A stretch of 64,000 nucleotides of DNA from Alteracholeplasma palmae J233 (GCF_000968055.1 NC_022538.1:620001-684000), one strand, 5' to 3'. Counted from the stretch's first letter, positions 17,602 to 28,331 are shown. Notes: a model not told the origin generated them from the letters alone. Made by a program: numbers and translations.

Positions 17602-18960
17602 ATGGTTACTTTAGAACAAATTACATTATATGCCAAGCAAACAGGTTTCATTTTTCAAGGTAGTGAAATCTATGGTGGATTAGCTAATACTTGGGATTAC
17701 GGTCCACTTGGAAGTTTATTAAAGAAAAATATTAAAGAAGCATGGATTCAAAAATTCGTTAGAGAAAATCCATATAATGTCCTGCTAGACAGCTCTATAT
17801 TACTTAATAGTAAAGTTTGGGAAGCAAGCGGACATATTGGAGGATTTAGTGATCCATTAACTGAAAACAAAGATAATAATCAACGTTATCGTGCAGATAA
17901 ACTAATTATTGAACATGATCCTTCTATTAATCCAGATGGATGGACACCTGAAAAGATGCATGAATACTTAGTAAAAAATAAAGTTATGGGGACAACTAAC
18001 TGGACTCCTATTCGTTCATTTAATATGATGTTTCAAACGCACCAAGGGGTTGTATTAGAACAAGCTAATCAAATCTTTTTAAGACCAGAAACAGCACAAG
18101 GAATCTTTATCAACTTTAAAAATATTCAAAGAACAACTAGAAAAAAACTACCTTTTGGAGTATGCCAAGTAGGAAAAGCCTTTAGAAATGAAATTACTCC
18201 AGGTAACTTCGTATTTAGAACTCGTGAATTTGAACAAATGGAATTAGAATTCTTCTGTAAACCTGGAACTGAAATGGAATGGTTTAATTACTGGAAACAA
18301 TTTATGAAATCTTGGTTACTTAACTTAGGAATTCATGAAGAAAATGTTGAGTTTGAAGATCATAAAAAAGAAGCATTAAGTCACTATTCAAATGCAACTA
18401 CAGATATTTTATATAAATTCCCTTGGGGATTTGATGAATTATGGGGGATTGCATCAAGAACAAACTTTGATTTAAATGCCCATCAAAAGCATTCAGGAGA
18501 AGACTTAACTTATCTAGACCCTGAAACTAATGAAAGATATATCCCTTATGTAGTAGAACCATCAGTTGGGGTAGAAAGATTAGTACTAGCTTTCTTGACA
18601 AATTCTTATAAAGAAGAAAAATTAGAAAACGATGATACAAGACAAGTTTTAGCACTACATCCAGCACTTGCTCCATATAAAGTAGCAGTTTTACCACTAA
18701 TGAAAAAGGTTCATGCAGAAAAAGCACTTCAATTGGAATTAGAACTTGCAAAACATTTTGATGTTACATATGATGAAACACAGAATATTGGTAAAAGATA
18801 TAGAAGACAAGATGCGATAGGTACACCATTTTGTGTGACTGTTGACCAAGAAACAATGGAAAATGATACAGTAACAATTAGACATAGAGATACTATGGCA
18901 CAAGAAAGACTTCAAATTAAAGATTTAAAAGCATATATTGAAAAATACTTAGAATTCTAA
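17602..18960 (+). CDS. glyQS: glycyl-tRNA synthetase (single-chain, alpha2 type)
   Basis: A 452-residue class II synthetase that charges tRNA-Gly. Class II motifs are visible: motif 2 around FRNEITPGNFVFRTREFEQ, motif 3 around EPSVGVERLVLAFL, and a C-terminal anticodon-binding domain (APYKVAVLPL...). This is the dimeric type of mollicutes, staphylococci and archaea rather than the alpha2beta2 type. No T-box leader is present; it is expressed from within the operon, with a TAGGAG ribosome site. Confidence 0.95.
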   Translation: MVTLEQITLYAKQTGFIFQGSEIYGGLANTWDYGPLGSLLKKNIKEAWIQKFVRENPYNVLLDSSILLNSKVWEASGHIGGFSDPLTENKDNNQRYRADKLIIEHDPSINPDGWTPEKMHEYLVKNKVMGTTNWTPIRSFNMMFQTHQGVVLEQANQIFLRPETAQGIFINFKNIQRTTRKKLPFGVCQVGKAFRNEITPGNFVFRTREFEQMELEFFCKPGTEMEWFNYWKQFMKSWLLNLGIHEENVEFEDHKKEALSHYSNATTDILYKFPWGFDELWGIASRTNFDLNAHQKHSGEDLTYLDPETNERYIPYVVEPSVGVERLVLAFLTNSYKEEKLENDDTRQVLALHPALAPYKVAVLPLMKKVHAEKALQLELELAKHFDVTYDETQNIGKRYRRQDAIGTPFCVTVDQETMENDTVTIRHRDTMAQERLQIKDLKAYIEKYLEF

Positions 18961-18977
18961 GAAAAGGAGCTGATTAA

Positions 18978-20732
18978 ATGGATGATAAACTAATTTCTAG
19001 AATTAATGAAGACGTTAATATCGTTGATTTAGTCAGTGAGTTTGTACAACTGGAAAAAAAAGGTAAGAACTATATGGGATTATGCCCTTTTCATCAAGAA
19101 AATAGTCCCAGTTTTTCCGTTTCTCCAGAAAAAAATATAGCTGTTTGTATGTCCTGTAAAGAAGGTGGAGTACCACTTACCTTTTATAGGAAAATAAAAA
19201 ATATCTCTTTTCAACAGGCTGTCGTAGAACTAGCAGATCGCCTAGGCATTGAAGTTTCTCATGAAGTAAAAGTTGATCCTAACGAACATTTATATAAAAT
19301 AATGCATGATGCTAGCCAATTTTTTCAATTTTCTTTACAAAATACGAATCAGGGAGAAATTGCCCTTAATTATTTAAAAGAAAGACAAATTGAAAAAGAA
19401 CACATAGAGCACTTTAAGATTGGTTGGGCTCCTAAAGAAAAGGATGCACTTTATCAATTATTAAAAGACAAAGAGTATCAAGTTTCAGATATGATTAGTC
19501 TAGGGTTAGTAAAGCAAAATGACCAAGGTGACTATTACGACTTATTTAGATCAAGACTCATCTTTCCTTTAACAAACCCAGAGGGTAAGGTTATTGGATT
19601 TTCTGGAAGAACATTAGATAAAAACGAAAAAGTAAAATATATGAATAGCCCAGAAACGCCAATTTTTAAAAAGGGTGAAATGCTTTATCACTATAACGAA
19701 AGTTTATCTGAAATTAGAAAAACTAAAAAAGTTATTTTATATGAAGGGTTCTTTGATTGTATTGCATCTTATAAAGCTGGACTAAAAAATATCGTAGCAA
19801 CCATGGGAACAGCCTTAACCAAGCAACAAGCACTCCTTTTAAAAAAGGTATCAAATGATATTGTTATTGCTTATGATGGCGATAACGCCGGACAGAACGC
19901 AGCGATTAAAGGAATAGATATTTTACAAAAAGAAAATTTAAGAGTTAATATTTTAGAAATACCTGACAAACTTGATCCTGATGATTATGTTAAAAAATAT
20001 GGTGCAACAAGCTACCAATCATTATTCGAAACAAATTTAAAAGACCCTTATGCATTTAAGTATGATAAAATTGTTAAGGGAAAAGACTTAACTAATAGTA
20101 ATGATACAAGAGAAATAAAAAACGAATTAGAAACTATTTTTAGATATACAGATGAAAACATAAGAAACCTCTATTATAAAAAAGCTTTAGAAGAACTGGG
20201 AATTATACTTAAGTATCATACCCAAAATCAGACAACTGACTATATTCTTCCAAAGCCAAAAGAAACACAAAGAGTTTCAAATAAATACGAGTGGATTGAA
20301 ATACAAATAGTTTATGAAGTGATTAATAGCTCATATTTCTTAAATTACATATTAGAACGAGTGCATTTTTATGAACTCTCAAATTGGATGATTACTTCAG
20401 TTATTGAAAAAATAGGTGAGATGTATAAAACTTATTACTATGATAAAATAGAAATTGATAAATTCTTAGAAGTCTATCCAGATTTTACTAGTTTAATTAA
20501 TCAATTTAAAAATCACTTTGTCTTTAAAGAAAATATGAGAATAGAAACAAAAGAAAAATTAGATGAATATATCGAAATGATTAATGTAGATTTACATAGA
20601 TCAAAAAGAATAGCGGATTTAACTTCCTTAGTAGAAACCGCAACTACTAAAGAAGAAGAAAACAAATATTTAGAAGAAATACTTAAGTTACAACGAGAAC
20701 AAAAAATGAGTGAGAGTAAACGGAGGATATAA
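18978..20732 (+). CDS. dnaG: DNA primase
   Basis: A 584-residue primase that lays RNA primers at the fork. The N-terminal zinc ribbon has CPFHQE and CMSCKEGG, the TOPRIM core has [17 protein letters not shown] and the [13 protein letters not shown] metal site, and a C-terminal helicase-interacting region ends the protein. It sits just before rpoD, the classic macromolecular-synthesis arrangement, with one base between its stop and the rpoD start. Confidence 0.95.
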   Translation: MDDKLISRINEDVNIVDLVSEFVQLEKKGKNYMGLCPFHQENSPSFSVSPEKNIAVCMSCKEGGVPLTFYRKIKNISFQQAVVELADRLGIEVSHEVKVDPNEHLYKIMHDASQFFQFSLQNTNQGEIALNYLKERQIEKEHIEHFKIGWAPKEKDALYQLLKDKEYQVSDMISLGLVKQNDQGDYYDLFRSRLIFPLTNPEGKVIGFSGRTLDKNEKVKYMNSPETPIFKKGEMLYHYNESLSEIRKTKKVILYEGFFDCIASYKAGLKNIVATMGTALTKQQALLLKKVSNDIVIAYDGDNAGQNAAIKGIDILQKENLRVNILEIPDKLDPDDYVKKYGATSYQSLFETNLKDPYAFKYDKIVKGKDLTNSNDTREIKNELETIFRYTDENIRNLYYKKALEELGIILKYHTQNQTTDYILPKPKETQRVSNKYEWIEIQIVYEVINSSYFLNYILERVHFYELSNWMITSVIEKIGEMYKTYYYDKIEIDKFLEVYPDFTSLINQFKNHFVFKENMRIETKEKLDEYIEMINVDLHRSKRIADLTSLVETATTKEEENKYLEEILKLQREQKMSESKRRI

Positions 20733-20733
20733 G

Positions 20734-21996
20734 ATGGAATTAGAAAAAATCATAGCATCATTAGTTAAAAAAGCTAGCAAAAGCAAACTCCTTAGCCCAG
20801 CAGATGTATTAAAACATACAAAAGGTGATGAAGAACTTTATAGACAAGTAGAACAAGCTTTAATGTTAGAAGATATTGATATTGTCTCAGATGATGAAGA
20901 AGAGGAAGAAGCTGAAACTAGACAACTAGATGATGACTTAGATGAAGATGATATCGAAGTTAACGATGAATCTGAGCCTGACGAATTTTCTTTAAGTAGC
21001 TTAGAAGTAGAAGATATCCAAGAAGAAGAATTATTAAATATTGAGAAAATAGTAACAAACGTTAAAGTGGATGACCCTGTTAGAATGTACTTAAAGGAAA
21101 TCGGACAAATACCACTTCTTAAAATTGATGAAGAACGTAAATATGCAATGATGGTTTCTGCTGGTAGAGAAGCACAAAGTCAATTAGACAGTTTTAACAA
21201 CAAAGAAATTGAGTTAGTTGAAGACGATGTTAAAGAATTAGAAAATGTTGTTTATAAAGCAGATTTTGCTAAAGAAAAATTAGTAGAAGCTAACTACCGT
21301 TTAGTTGTTTCAATTGCTAAAAGATATGTAGGACGTGGCTTATTATTCTTAGATTTAATCCAAGAAGGTAACATGGGCTTAATGCGTGCAGTAGATAAGT
21401 TTGATTATGAAAAAGGATTTAAATTTTCTACATACGCAACATGGTGGATTAGACAAGCTATCACAAGAGCTGTAGCTGACCAAGCAAGAACAATTCGTAT
21501 TCCAGTTCATATGGTTGAAACAATTAATAAAATGATTCGTATTCAAAGACAATTAGTTCAAGAACTAGGTAGAGAAGCAAGCGTTGAAGAAGTAGCGGAT
21601 AAAATGGGAATCACTCCAGAAAAAGTCCAAAATATACAACGTATTGCAAAAGAACCTATCAGTTTAGAAGCGCCAGTAGGTGAAGAAGAAGATTCATCAT
21701 TAGGAGATTTCATTAGTGATCCATCTGCTTTATCACCACATGACTTTATGATGCAAGAAATGATTAAAAAGACATTAGACGAAGTATTAGAAGAATCATT
21801 AACAGATAGAGAAGAAAAAGTATTAAGACTTAGATATGGTCTTTTAGATGGTAAAACTCATACTTTAGAAGAAGTTGGTCGTGAATTTGGTGTAACACGT
21901 GAACGCATTCGTCAAATTGAAGCGAAAGCCTTAAGAAGATTAAGAGCACCATCAAGACAAAACAAATTAAAAGAACTATATATCGGTAAAAAATGA
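20734..21996 (+). CDS. rpoD: RNA polymerase primary sigma factor
   Basis: A 420-residue sigma-70 protein (SigA). An N-terminal helical part is followed by a very acidic stretch (residues about 50-90). Region 1.2/2 has [16 protein letters not shown], the region 2 core has [17 protein letters not shown], region 3 has [10 protein letters not shown], and region 4 ends with [19 protein letters not shown]. The ATG at 20734 has GGAGG upstream and is preferred over the longer GTG reading from 20710. The consensus TTGACA/TATAAT promoters in this window are what this factor would read. Confidence 0.96.
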   Translation: MELEKIIASLVKKASKSKLLSPADVLKHTKGDEELYRQVEQALMLEDIDIVSDDEEEEEAETRQLDDDLDEDDIEVNDESEPDEFSLSSLEVEDIQEEELLNIEKIVTNVKVDDPVRMYLKEIGQIPLLKIDEERKYAMMVSAGREAQSQLDSFNNKEIELVEDDVKELENVVYKADFAKEKLVEANYRLVVSIAKRYVGRGLLFLDLIQEGNMGLMRAVDKFDYEKGFKFSTYATWWIRQAITRAVADQARTIRIPVHMVETINKMIRIQRQLVQELGREASVEEVADKMGITPEKVQNIQRIAKEPISLEAPVGEEEDSSLGDFISDPSALSPHDFMMQEMIKKTLDEVLEESLTDREEKVLRLRYGLLDGKTHTLEEVGREFGVTRERIRQIEAKALRRLRAPSRQNKLKELYIGKK

Positions 21997-22607
21997 AAAG
22001 AATAGATTTTATTTCTAAGCAAACCAATGGATATAAAACAGTCCTAGATATAGGATGTGATCATGGACTGGTGCTTAAAAAGGCTTTTCAAAAGGGTTAT
22101 ATAGAAAAAGGCATTGCAAGTGATTTAAGAGAAAAGCCACTTTTAAGTGCTAAGAATAATCTTAAACAATATCCAGTTACTTTTTATCAAAGTAATGGTT
22201 TTGAAGGAATAAAAGAAGATTTTGATCTAGCAGTAATATGTGGCATGGGTGCTATATTAATTACTGAGATACTTTCTAAAGCTCCTACTAAAAAGAAGGA
22301 TTTTCTATTAGGTGCTAATGATAGACTTGAAGAACTCAGAGTTTGGCTAGAAAGTAACCACTTTAAAATTATTGATGAGTCTGTCATCTATGATAAATTC
22401 TATTATGTATTTATCAAAGTGACAGAAGGCACAATGAAACTAAGTAAAGAAGATATTTTAGTAGGCCCAGTTTTAAAGAAAAAACCTGAATCTAAAGATT
22501 ACTATAGACACCTAGTAAAATACTATGAAGATCTTTTAAATAAAATTGATTTGCAAAAGAAAGCTAACATTATAGATAAAATAAACTTTTTAAAGAATAA
22601 CTTATAA
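21993..22607 (+). CDS. trmK: tRNA (adenine22-N1)-methyltransferase
   Basis: A 204-residue SAM methyltransferase of the TrmK (YqfN) family. It starts with [24 protein letters not shown], containing the SAM-binding LDIGCDHG loop, and has the family's [11 protein letters not shown] segment. Position directly after rpoD, with a 4-base overlap, matches Bacillus. A terminator after it ends the operon that began at phoH. Confidence 0.92.
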   Translation: MKRIDFISKQTNGYKTVLDIGCDHGLVLKKAFQKGYIEKGIASDLREKPLLSAKNNLKQYPVTFYQSNGFEGIKEDFDLAVICGMGAILITEILSKAPTKKKDFLLGANDRLEELRVWLESNHFKIIDESVIYDKFYYVFIKVTEGTMKLSKEDILVGPVLKKKPESKDYYRHLVKYYEDLLNKIDLQKKANIIDKINFLKNNL

Positions 22608-22614
22608 TAATGAT

Positions 22615-22644
22615 AAAGGGAAGTTAAAGACTTCCTTTTATTTT
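22615..22644 (+). terminator. terminator of the phoH-trmK operon
   Basis: GGGAAGT (22618-22624) pairs with ACTTCC (22630-22635), flanked by A and T tracts. Confidence 0.8.
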
Positions 22645-22662
22645 ATATACTGGCTATATTTC

Positions 22663-22690
22663 TTTACACAAAGATATTTTAATGTATAAT
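22663..22690 (+). promoter_or_regulatory. promoter of the ABC exporter pair
   Basis: TTTACA (22663-22668), 16-base spacer, TATAAT (22685-22690). Confidence 0.7.
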
Positions 22691-22726
22691 AAAACATAAG
22701 ACAAAATAAAAAAAGGATGGTATTTT

Positions 22727-24478
22727 ATGCTAAGAACATTTAAATATTTAAAACCTTATATCATTCCAATTTTATTTATTTTTATTTTTGTAGGAACAAG
22801 GGCTTTTCTTGATTTACAACTCCCAAGAATTATGGGTGAAGTATTTGATGAAGCAGTATCAGGAAAAGAAAGCTCAATTATAAAAAGTGAAATAATAAAA
22901 TTAGGTATACAAATGCTTGGAATCACATTACTAAGCATCGTGGTAACAATTGTAAGTGGTTTTTTAGAATCCAGAGTCTCAGCTAAGTATGCAAAAAAAC
23001 TGAGAGATGAAGTATATACTAAAATTCAAAGTTTCTCTTTAGATGAGCTAGATGAATTGACAGTATCATCACTAATCACAAGAACTACTAATGATATACA
23101 ACAAGTACAACAAACAGTCAATATGTTATTAAGAATGGTCGTATTGATGCCTTTTATTGCAACTGGGGCAATTATTATGGCACTCACAAAAGAGCCAACA
23201 CTATCCATTATTTTAGTAGTATCTGTTTCCACTTTACTAATTTTAATTGCATTTGTATTTATCGTTACAATGCCTAAGTTTGGTATCATTCAAAAATTAG
23301 TGGATAAACTTAACTTAGTAACCAGAGAAAATCTAAAAGGATTAAAAGTAGTTAGAGCTTATGATATGGAATCATATCAAGAAGAAAAAACAAATAAGGT
23401 TGCTGATGATAACAGAAAACTAAATATTTTTGTTAATAGAATTTTTACATTGATGTGGCCTGGTGCTAGTTTAATTATGGGATTAACTTCAGTTGGATTA
23501 GCTTATTTTGCCATAAAATTTGGTTTTATTGAAACAAGTTCTAAGTTTACTCCAGGGGATTTAAGTGCTTTAATTCAATATTCAAATAGAACAATTATGT
23601 CATTTATGATGTTAACAATGATTCTAATTGCCATTCCAAGAGCTTCAATTTCAGCTAAAAGAATTATGCAAGTACTAGATAAACCACTTGTTATATATGA
23701 TAAAAAAGATGCTTTAGTGATAGAGGATGTTAAAGGACAAGTAGAATTTAAAAATGTTAGTTTTAAATATCCTAGTGCAGAAGAAAATATTTTAACAAAT
23801 ATTAACTTTGTAGCGCAACCTAATAAAGTTACAGCATTCATTGGATCAACAGGATCAGGAAAGTCTACCTTGATTAATTTAATACCAAGATTATATGATA
23901 CAACAGAAGGTTCAGTACTAATTGATGGTATCAATGTTAAAGATATCAAACTGTCATCATTATATGAAAAGATCGGTTATGTGCCACAACAAGGTATTTT
24001 ATTTAAAGGAACAATTGAGTCTAATATTGGTTTTTCAAGCCAATCAACAGATGAATCTATCATAAAATCAGCTCATATTGCTCAAGCAAAAGATTTTATT
24101 GAAAATACCCAAGATGGTTATCAAACCGAAATTGCACAAGGGGGAAAAAACGTATCTGGTGGACAAAGACAAAGATTATCCATCGCAAGAGCACTTGCTA
24201 AAAATGCCAAAATAATGATTTTTGATGATTCTTTTTCTGCATTAGACTATAAAACAGATCAAAACTTAAGAAAAGCACTGAAAGAAAACTTAAATGTCAC
24301 AACACTGATTGTTGCCCAAAGAATTAATACAATTAAAGATGCAGACCAAATTATAGTATTAGACAAAGGACAAATTGTTGGTATAGGTAAACATGATGAC
24401 TTATTAAAAAACTGTCCGATTTATTTAGAAATCGCACAATCACAATTATCTTCGGAGGAATTAGCATATGCAAAATAA
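22727..24478 (+). CDS. ABC exporter half-transporter, subunit with degenerate Walker B
   Basis: A 583-residue half-transporter with six N-terminal membrane helices (to about residue 310) and a C-terminal ATPase. Walker A is GSTGSGKST and the signature VSGGQRQR is canonical, but Walker B reads IMIFDDSF, with Asp where the catalytic Glu should be. That is the pattern of the degenerate-site partner in heterodimeric type IV exporters (BmrC/TM287-like, YheI-like). It overlaps the second subunit by 11 bases. Substrate is unknown; multidrug or lipid export is typical of the family. Confidence 0.92.
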   Translation: MLRTFKYLKPYIIPILFIFIFVGTRAFLDLQLPRIMGEVFDEAVSGKESSIIKSEIIKLGIQMLGITLLSIVVTIVSGFLESRVSAKYAKKLRDEVYTKIQSFSLDELDELTVSSLITRTTNDIQQVQQTVNMLLRMVVLMPFIATGAIIMALTKEPTLSIILVVSVSTLLILIAFVFIVTMPKFGIIQKLVDKLNLVTRENLKGLKVVRAYDMESYQEEKTNKVADDNRKLNIFVNRIFTLMWPGASLIMGLTSVGLAYFAIKFGFIETSSKFTPGDLSALIQYSNRTIMSFMMLTMILIAIPRASISAKRIMQVLDKPLVIYDKKDALVIEDVKGQVEFKNVSFKYPSAEENILTNINFVAQPNKVTAFIGSTGSGKSTLINLIPRLYDTTEGSVLIDGINVKDIKLSSLYEKIGYVPQQGILFKGTIESNIGFSSQSTDESIIKSAHIAQAKDFIENTQDGYQTEIAQGGKNVSGGQRQRLSIARALAKNAKIMIFDDSFSALDYKTDQNLRKALKENLNVTTLIVAQRINTIKDADQIIVLDKGQIVGIGKHDDLLKNCPIYLEIAQSQLSSEELAYAK

Positions 24479-26315
24479 TAAGCAAAAACTAAATGACTCT
24501 AACCAAAATCAAGGTAATAGAAGAATTAAGTTTGAAAAGCCAAAAGATTTTAAAGGTACTATGAAAAAACTCGCTATCTATTTAAAACCTTATTACTTTA
24601 GAATTGCACTATCAGGAATATTAGCTATTATAGCAGCGCTGTTGACTGTTTTTGCACCTTACATGCTAGGACTTATCATAACTGAAATAACAAAACTTCA
24701 TGATGGCAGAGAGTTGACAGGTATTGTACTCTTTAAAGGATTTGTGTTGTCTTTAAATAAAGGATTTATTTTATTAGTAGTTATTTATCTAACAGCGACC
24801 TTACTTAATTACTTACAAGGATTTTTATTAATCGCAACAACTCAAAACTTGACCTATCAATTAAGAAAAGACTTAGCTCATAAAATTAATCATTTACCAC
24901 TAGCGTTTTTTGATAAATATCAGTATGGCGATATTTTAAGTAGAAGCACCAATGATGTTGAAACAATTAATTCAACTTTAACACAAAGTATTTCTGAAAT
25001 ATTTAGATCTATTACTCTAGTGGTTAGTATTTTAGTTATTATGTTTGTTATTCAGTGGCAAATGGCAATTATTGTTACGCTAGGAGTTATTGTTAGTTTA
25101 GTAGTTGCCTCACAGTTTGTTAGAGTCAGCCAAAAATTCTTCAAAAGACAAGCTAAGTCAAATGGGGAGTTAAGTGGGCACGTAGAAGAAACATATAGTG
25201 GACATACGATAGTTAAGCTTTTTAATCATCAAGAACAATCTAAAAAAACATTTGATAGAGTGAATGATGAACTTTTTGATAGTTCATGGAAGTCACAATT
25301 TATTTCAGGTATCATGTTTCCTATCCAAATGTTTCTAGGAAATCTAGCCTATATAGGTGTAGTCATCTTTGGAGCATTCTTGATTTTAAATGGTAGTTTA
25401 GAAGTTGGGTTCATGATGACTTATATACAATATACTAGACAAGTGAATCAACCTATTCAACAAATTGGAAGCACAGCAAGTGTTTTTCAACAGATTGCTG
25501 CTGCGGCAGAAAGAGTATTCCTATTACTGGATGCACCTTCTGAACCAGAAGAAACTAATAAACAAACTGAAATACCACAGTTTAAAGGTAATGTTGAATT
25601 TAAAAATGTTTCTTTTGGATATTTAGAAAATCAAGAAATTATTAAAGGATTTAACGCTAACATTAAAGCTGGACAGACGGTTGCTATTGTAGGACCAACA
25701 GGAGCTGGGAAAACAACTATTGTAAATTTATTGATGAGATTTTATGAAATTAATAAAGGTGAGATCTTAATTGATGGTGTTAATATCAATAAGCTAAAAA
25801 GAGAAACAGTTAGATCGTTATTTGGAATGGTCTTACAAGATACTTGGTTATTTGAAGGTACTATACTAGAAAATATCAAATATGGTTCTATTGATAAAAC
25901 ACAAGATGAAGTGATTGAAGCATCAAAAGCAGCACAAATAAATCACTTTATTAAATCACTTCCAGATTCTTATCATTTTGTTTTAAATGAAGATGGAACC
26001 AATATTAGTCAAGGGCAAAGGCAACTAATTACTATTGCGCGAGCAATGCTATCTAATAAACCAATGCTTATCTTAGATGAAGCGACTTCATCAGTTGATA
26101 CTAGAACTGAAAAACTAATACAAAGTGCAATGGACAACTTAATGAAAAATAGAACTAGTTTTGTTATTGCACATAGACTATCAACAATTAAAAATGCTGA
26201 TTTAATTCTAGTGATGAAAGATGGTAATATTATAGAACTTGGTACACATCAAGAATTGTTAGAAAAAAAGGGTTTCTATGAAACTTTATATAACAGTCAG
26301 TTTGAAAATAATTAA
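24468..26315 (+). CDS. ABC exporter half-transporter, catalytic subunit
   Basis: A 615-residue partner of the preceding gene, with a polar N-terminal extension of about 40 residues, six membrane helices and a C-terminal ATPase. Walker A is GPTGAGKTT and Walker B LILDEATSSVD keeps the catalytic Glu, while its signature reads ISQGQRQL instead of LSGGQ. The changes are complementary to those in the partner, so the dimer has one working and one degenerate ATP site. A GGAGG ribosome site lies in the end of the upstream gene. Confidence 0.93.
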   Translation: MQNNKQKLNDSNQNQGNRRIKFEKPKDFKGTMKKLAIYLKPYYFRIALSGILAIIAALLTVFAPYMLGLIITEITKLHDGRELTGIVLFKGFVLSLNKGFILLVVIYLTATLLNYLQGFLLIATTQNLTYQLRKDLAHKINHLPLAFFDKYQYGDILSRSTNDVETINSTLTQSISEIFRSITLVVSILVIMFVIQWQMAIIVTLGVIVSLVVASQFVRVSQKFFKRQAKSNGELSGHVEETYSGHTIVKLFNHQEQSKKTFDRVNDELFDSSWKSQFISGIMFPIQMFLGNLAYIGVVIFGAFLILNGSLEVGFMMTYIQYTRQVNQPIQQIGSTASVFQQIAAAAERVFLLLDAPSEPEETNKQTEIPQFKGNVEFKNVSFGYLENQEIIKGFNANIKAGQTVAIVGPTGAGKTTIVNLLMRFYEINKGEILIDGVNINKLKRETVRSLFGMVLQDTWLFEGTILENIKYGSIDKTQDEVIEASKAAQINHFIKSLPDSYHFVLNEDGTNISQGQRQLITIARAMLSNKPMLILDEATSSVDTRTEKLIQSAMDNLMKNRTSFVIAHRLSTIKNADLILVMKDGNIIELGTHQELLEKKGFYETLYNSQFENN

Positions 26316-26394
26316 TAGAATATAGTAAAAAATCTCTTTATAAAGAGAAAAAAGAGAATAAATGAAAAAAAGTGTATTTAAATTAAAAATACCC

Positions 26395-26423
26395 TTTACA
26401 AACAGTAGTGATTATTGTATAAT
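26395..26423 (+). promoter_or_regulatory. promoter of tRNA-Arg(TCT)
   Basis: TTTACA (26395-26400), 17-base spacer, TATAAT (26418-26423), 16 bases before the tRNA. Confidence 0.8.
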
Positions 26424-26439
26424 AATTACTGCTGAAGTA

Positions 26440-26516
<77 letters not shown>

Positions 26517-26530
26517 TTATGCAAATTAGG

Positions 26531-26560
26531 AATGTTATCTGTAAAAAGATAGCATTTTTT
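26531..26560 (+). terminator. terminator after tRNA-Arg
   Basis: AATGTTATC (26531-26539) pairs with GATAGCATT (26548-26556, one G-U), then T run. I see no gene or recognised RNA in the following 207 bases to 26767. Confidence 0.8.
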
Positions 26561-26767
26561 CTTTATATATTTAATATGAGATGGACAGGCACAAGATAAA
26601 TAGTATATAATATATATAAAATAATTGATGTTTTTTTGGTGGAAGTAGCAGAACTACAAGATTTATATAAAAAATGAATTTGAGATCATCAGATTAAATA
26701 TCAGAATAATGTTGTTATTATTTTTAAATACTATATATAAAATATATCTTCAAAATAAGGTGAAAAA

Positions 26768-27322
26768 ATGGTGATAAAAAGGTATTTTAGTGTACCAAAT
26801 ATTATTACAATGTCTCGTATTATGTTGACAATTATTTTGTATTTTTTGGTTAATGATGGTGTATTTATCTATATATATGCTATTACAGGTTTTACTGATA
26901 TTTTGGATGGATATCTTGCAAGAAAACTGAAGACTGAAAGTAAATTTGGTTCTAAGTTAGATAGTGTGGCAGATATGTTTTTATTTGTATTTATTATGTA
27001 TTTTATTTTTATCAAGAATTTTAACTTTATTGAAAAAAATATCGCAGTATATGCTATATTGTTATTCCTTAAGTTAACTAGTATTTTAATAACTTATATT
27101 AGATTTAAAGAAATTGCTATCATTCACACCATAGGAAACAAAATATTAGGCGTATTTATATTTCTCATTCCAATAATAATTTATAGAAATAATTTTTACG
27201 TAGAAATTTGTTTGTTAGTATTTTCTATGGTTGCATTGTTGGATGAATTTTTAATCTCTATTCTTAGTAGGGATTTTGATATCAATAGAAAAACATTTAT
27301 ATCTAGTTTGAGAAAAAAGTAA
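26768..27322 (+). CDS. CDP-alcohol phosphatidyltransferase family protein
   Basis: A 184-residue membrane enzyme with about five or six helices. The family signature DGxxARx(8)GxxxDxxxD is complete: it runs from TDILDGYLARKL to GSKLDSVAD at about residues 39-65. Such enzymes join CDP-diacylglycerol or a CDP-alcohol to an alcohol; PgsA-like phosphatidylglycerophosphate synthase is the nearest common role, but the protein is divergent and could be a second paralogue. AAGGTGA lies 5 bases before the ATG. The sequence around it is especially AT-rich. Confidence 0.85.
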   Translation: MVIKRYFSVPNIITMSRIMLTIILYFLVNDGVFIYIYAITGFTDILDGYLARKLKTESKFGSKLDSVADMFLFVFIMYFIFIKNFNFIEKNIAVYAILLFLKLTSILITYIRFKEIAIIHTIGNKILGVFIFLIPIIIYRNNFYVEICLLVFSMVALLDEFLISILSRDFDINRKTFISSLRKK

Positions 27323-27384
27323 TATCATTTATTTGAATTTTTTTTATTAAGTGATAGTAAATATAAATAATGAAGGGAAAAGTT

Positions 27385-28251
27385 ATGACTGATAAAATAA
27401 AGACTCTAATTTTGATTGGAATGATTTATGTAATAGTACTTGTACTAAGTGTTTTTTTATACCAAAATATAAGAATTGAAAACATAATATTAAAAGTACT
27501 CATTGCAAATGTATTTGGTACTTTTTGTATATGGCTTTCATCAGTATTTATTAAAAATGCTAGCTTATATGATCCTTATTGGAGTGTTGTTCCACCACTT
27601 ATTATATTGTTACTAATGATTGAATTTAGCAACTTTTCTTTATTAATGATTCTATATCTAGCAGGAATCACATTCTGGTCTATTAGACTCACACTTAATT
27701 GGGCTAAATTGTGGAGTGATTTTAAACATCAAGACTGGAGATATAATAATATTAGAAGTTATGCCCCAAAGTTGTATTTTTTAACCAGTTTTTTAGGTAT
27801 TATGCTATTTCCTACACTGATTGTTTTTATACAACTTATAGGTGGAATTGCTATGATACAAATAGAAAAAATGCCAGGAGTGATATCCTATTTAGGATTT
27901 GCAATAATTATTATAGCAACCCTTATACAACATATTTCAGATAAGCAGATGCAAAAATTTAAATCAGATCCTCTAAATAAAGGAAAGTTAATCAATATAG
28001 GCTTGTGGAAGTATTCAAGACACCCTAATTATTTAGGAGAAATACTTGTTTGGTGGGGAATCTACTTATTTTATTTAGACAGTTTTGGGTTTAATTATTT
28101 AATTATATCCCCTGTTTTAATGATGTTTATGTTTTTATTTGTTTCTATACCAATGATGGAAAAGAAAATTTTAAAAACCAGACCAGAATATAAAAAATAT
28201 CAAGAGAGCGTTTCTGTGTTAATTCCTTTTAAAAAGAAAAATAAGAACTAA
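27385..28251 (+). CDS. DUF1295 family membrane protein (steroid 5-alpha-reductase-like fold)
   Basis: A protein of 288 residues with seven or so membrane helices. The C-terminal motif SRHPNYLGEILVWWGIYL is the conserved NAD(P)H/SAM-type site shared by DUF1295, isoprenylcysteine methyltransferases and steroid reductases. A SYAPKLYFLTSF segment lies before it. Substrate is unknown; membrane isoprenoid or lipid reduction is only a possibility. The ATG at 27385 is preferred over 27370 because of the AAGGGAAAAG upstream. It follows the phosphatidyltransferase gene by 62 bases. Confidence 0.82.
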   Translation: MTDKIKTLILIGMIYVIVLVLSVFLYQNIRIENIILKVLIANVFGTFCIWLSSVFIKNASLYDPYWSVVPPLIILLLMIEFSNFSLLMILYLAGITFWSIRLTLNWAKLWSDFKHQDWRYNNIRSYAPKLYFLTSFLGIMLFPTLIVFIQLIGGIAMIQIEKMPGVISYLGFAIIIIATLIQHISDKQMQKFKSDPLNKGKLINIGLWKYSRHPNYLGEILVWWGIYLFYLDSFGFNYLIISPVLMMFMFLFVSIPMMEKKILKTRPEYKKYQESVSVLIPFKKKNKN

Positions 28252-28281
28252 ACTGGTAATCCTATTTTCATTCAATTTTGA

Positions 28282-28310
28282 TTGATTTATATGATATAAA
28301 GTGGTATCAT
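28282..28310 (+). promoter_or_regulatory. promoter of the CobW-family gene
   Basis: TTGATT (28282-28287), 17-base spacer, TATCAT (28305-28310). The palindrome at 28315-28331 covers the start point. Confidence 0.65.
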
Positions 28311-28314
28311 GTAT

Positions 28315-28331
28315 ATGCGAATGATTTGCAT
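28315..28331 (+). promoter_or_regulatory. Zur-type box upstream of the CobW gene
   Basis: ATGCGAATGATTTGCAT is a 7-1-7 inverted repeat with one mismatch, the size and shape of Fur-family operators. The same 17 bases occur in reverse complement at 32732-32748. Zinc control is inferred from the genes it precedes. Confidence 0.8.

Noticed and set aside
17587-17602. T-box leader for glyQS
   Set aside because: Only 15 bases separate recO and glyQS, with no room for a leader.
22727-24478. First ABC exporter gene as a broken, non-functional copy because of its Walker B Asp
   Set aside because: The partner has the complementary change, the known pattern of working heterodimers.
26561-26767. Riboswitch or small RNA between tRNA-Arg and the phosphatidyltransferase gene
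   Set aside because: Only weak AT-rich hairpins are seen, with no known aptamer pattern and no convincing promoter-terminator pair.
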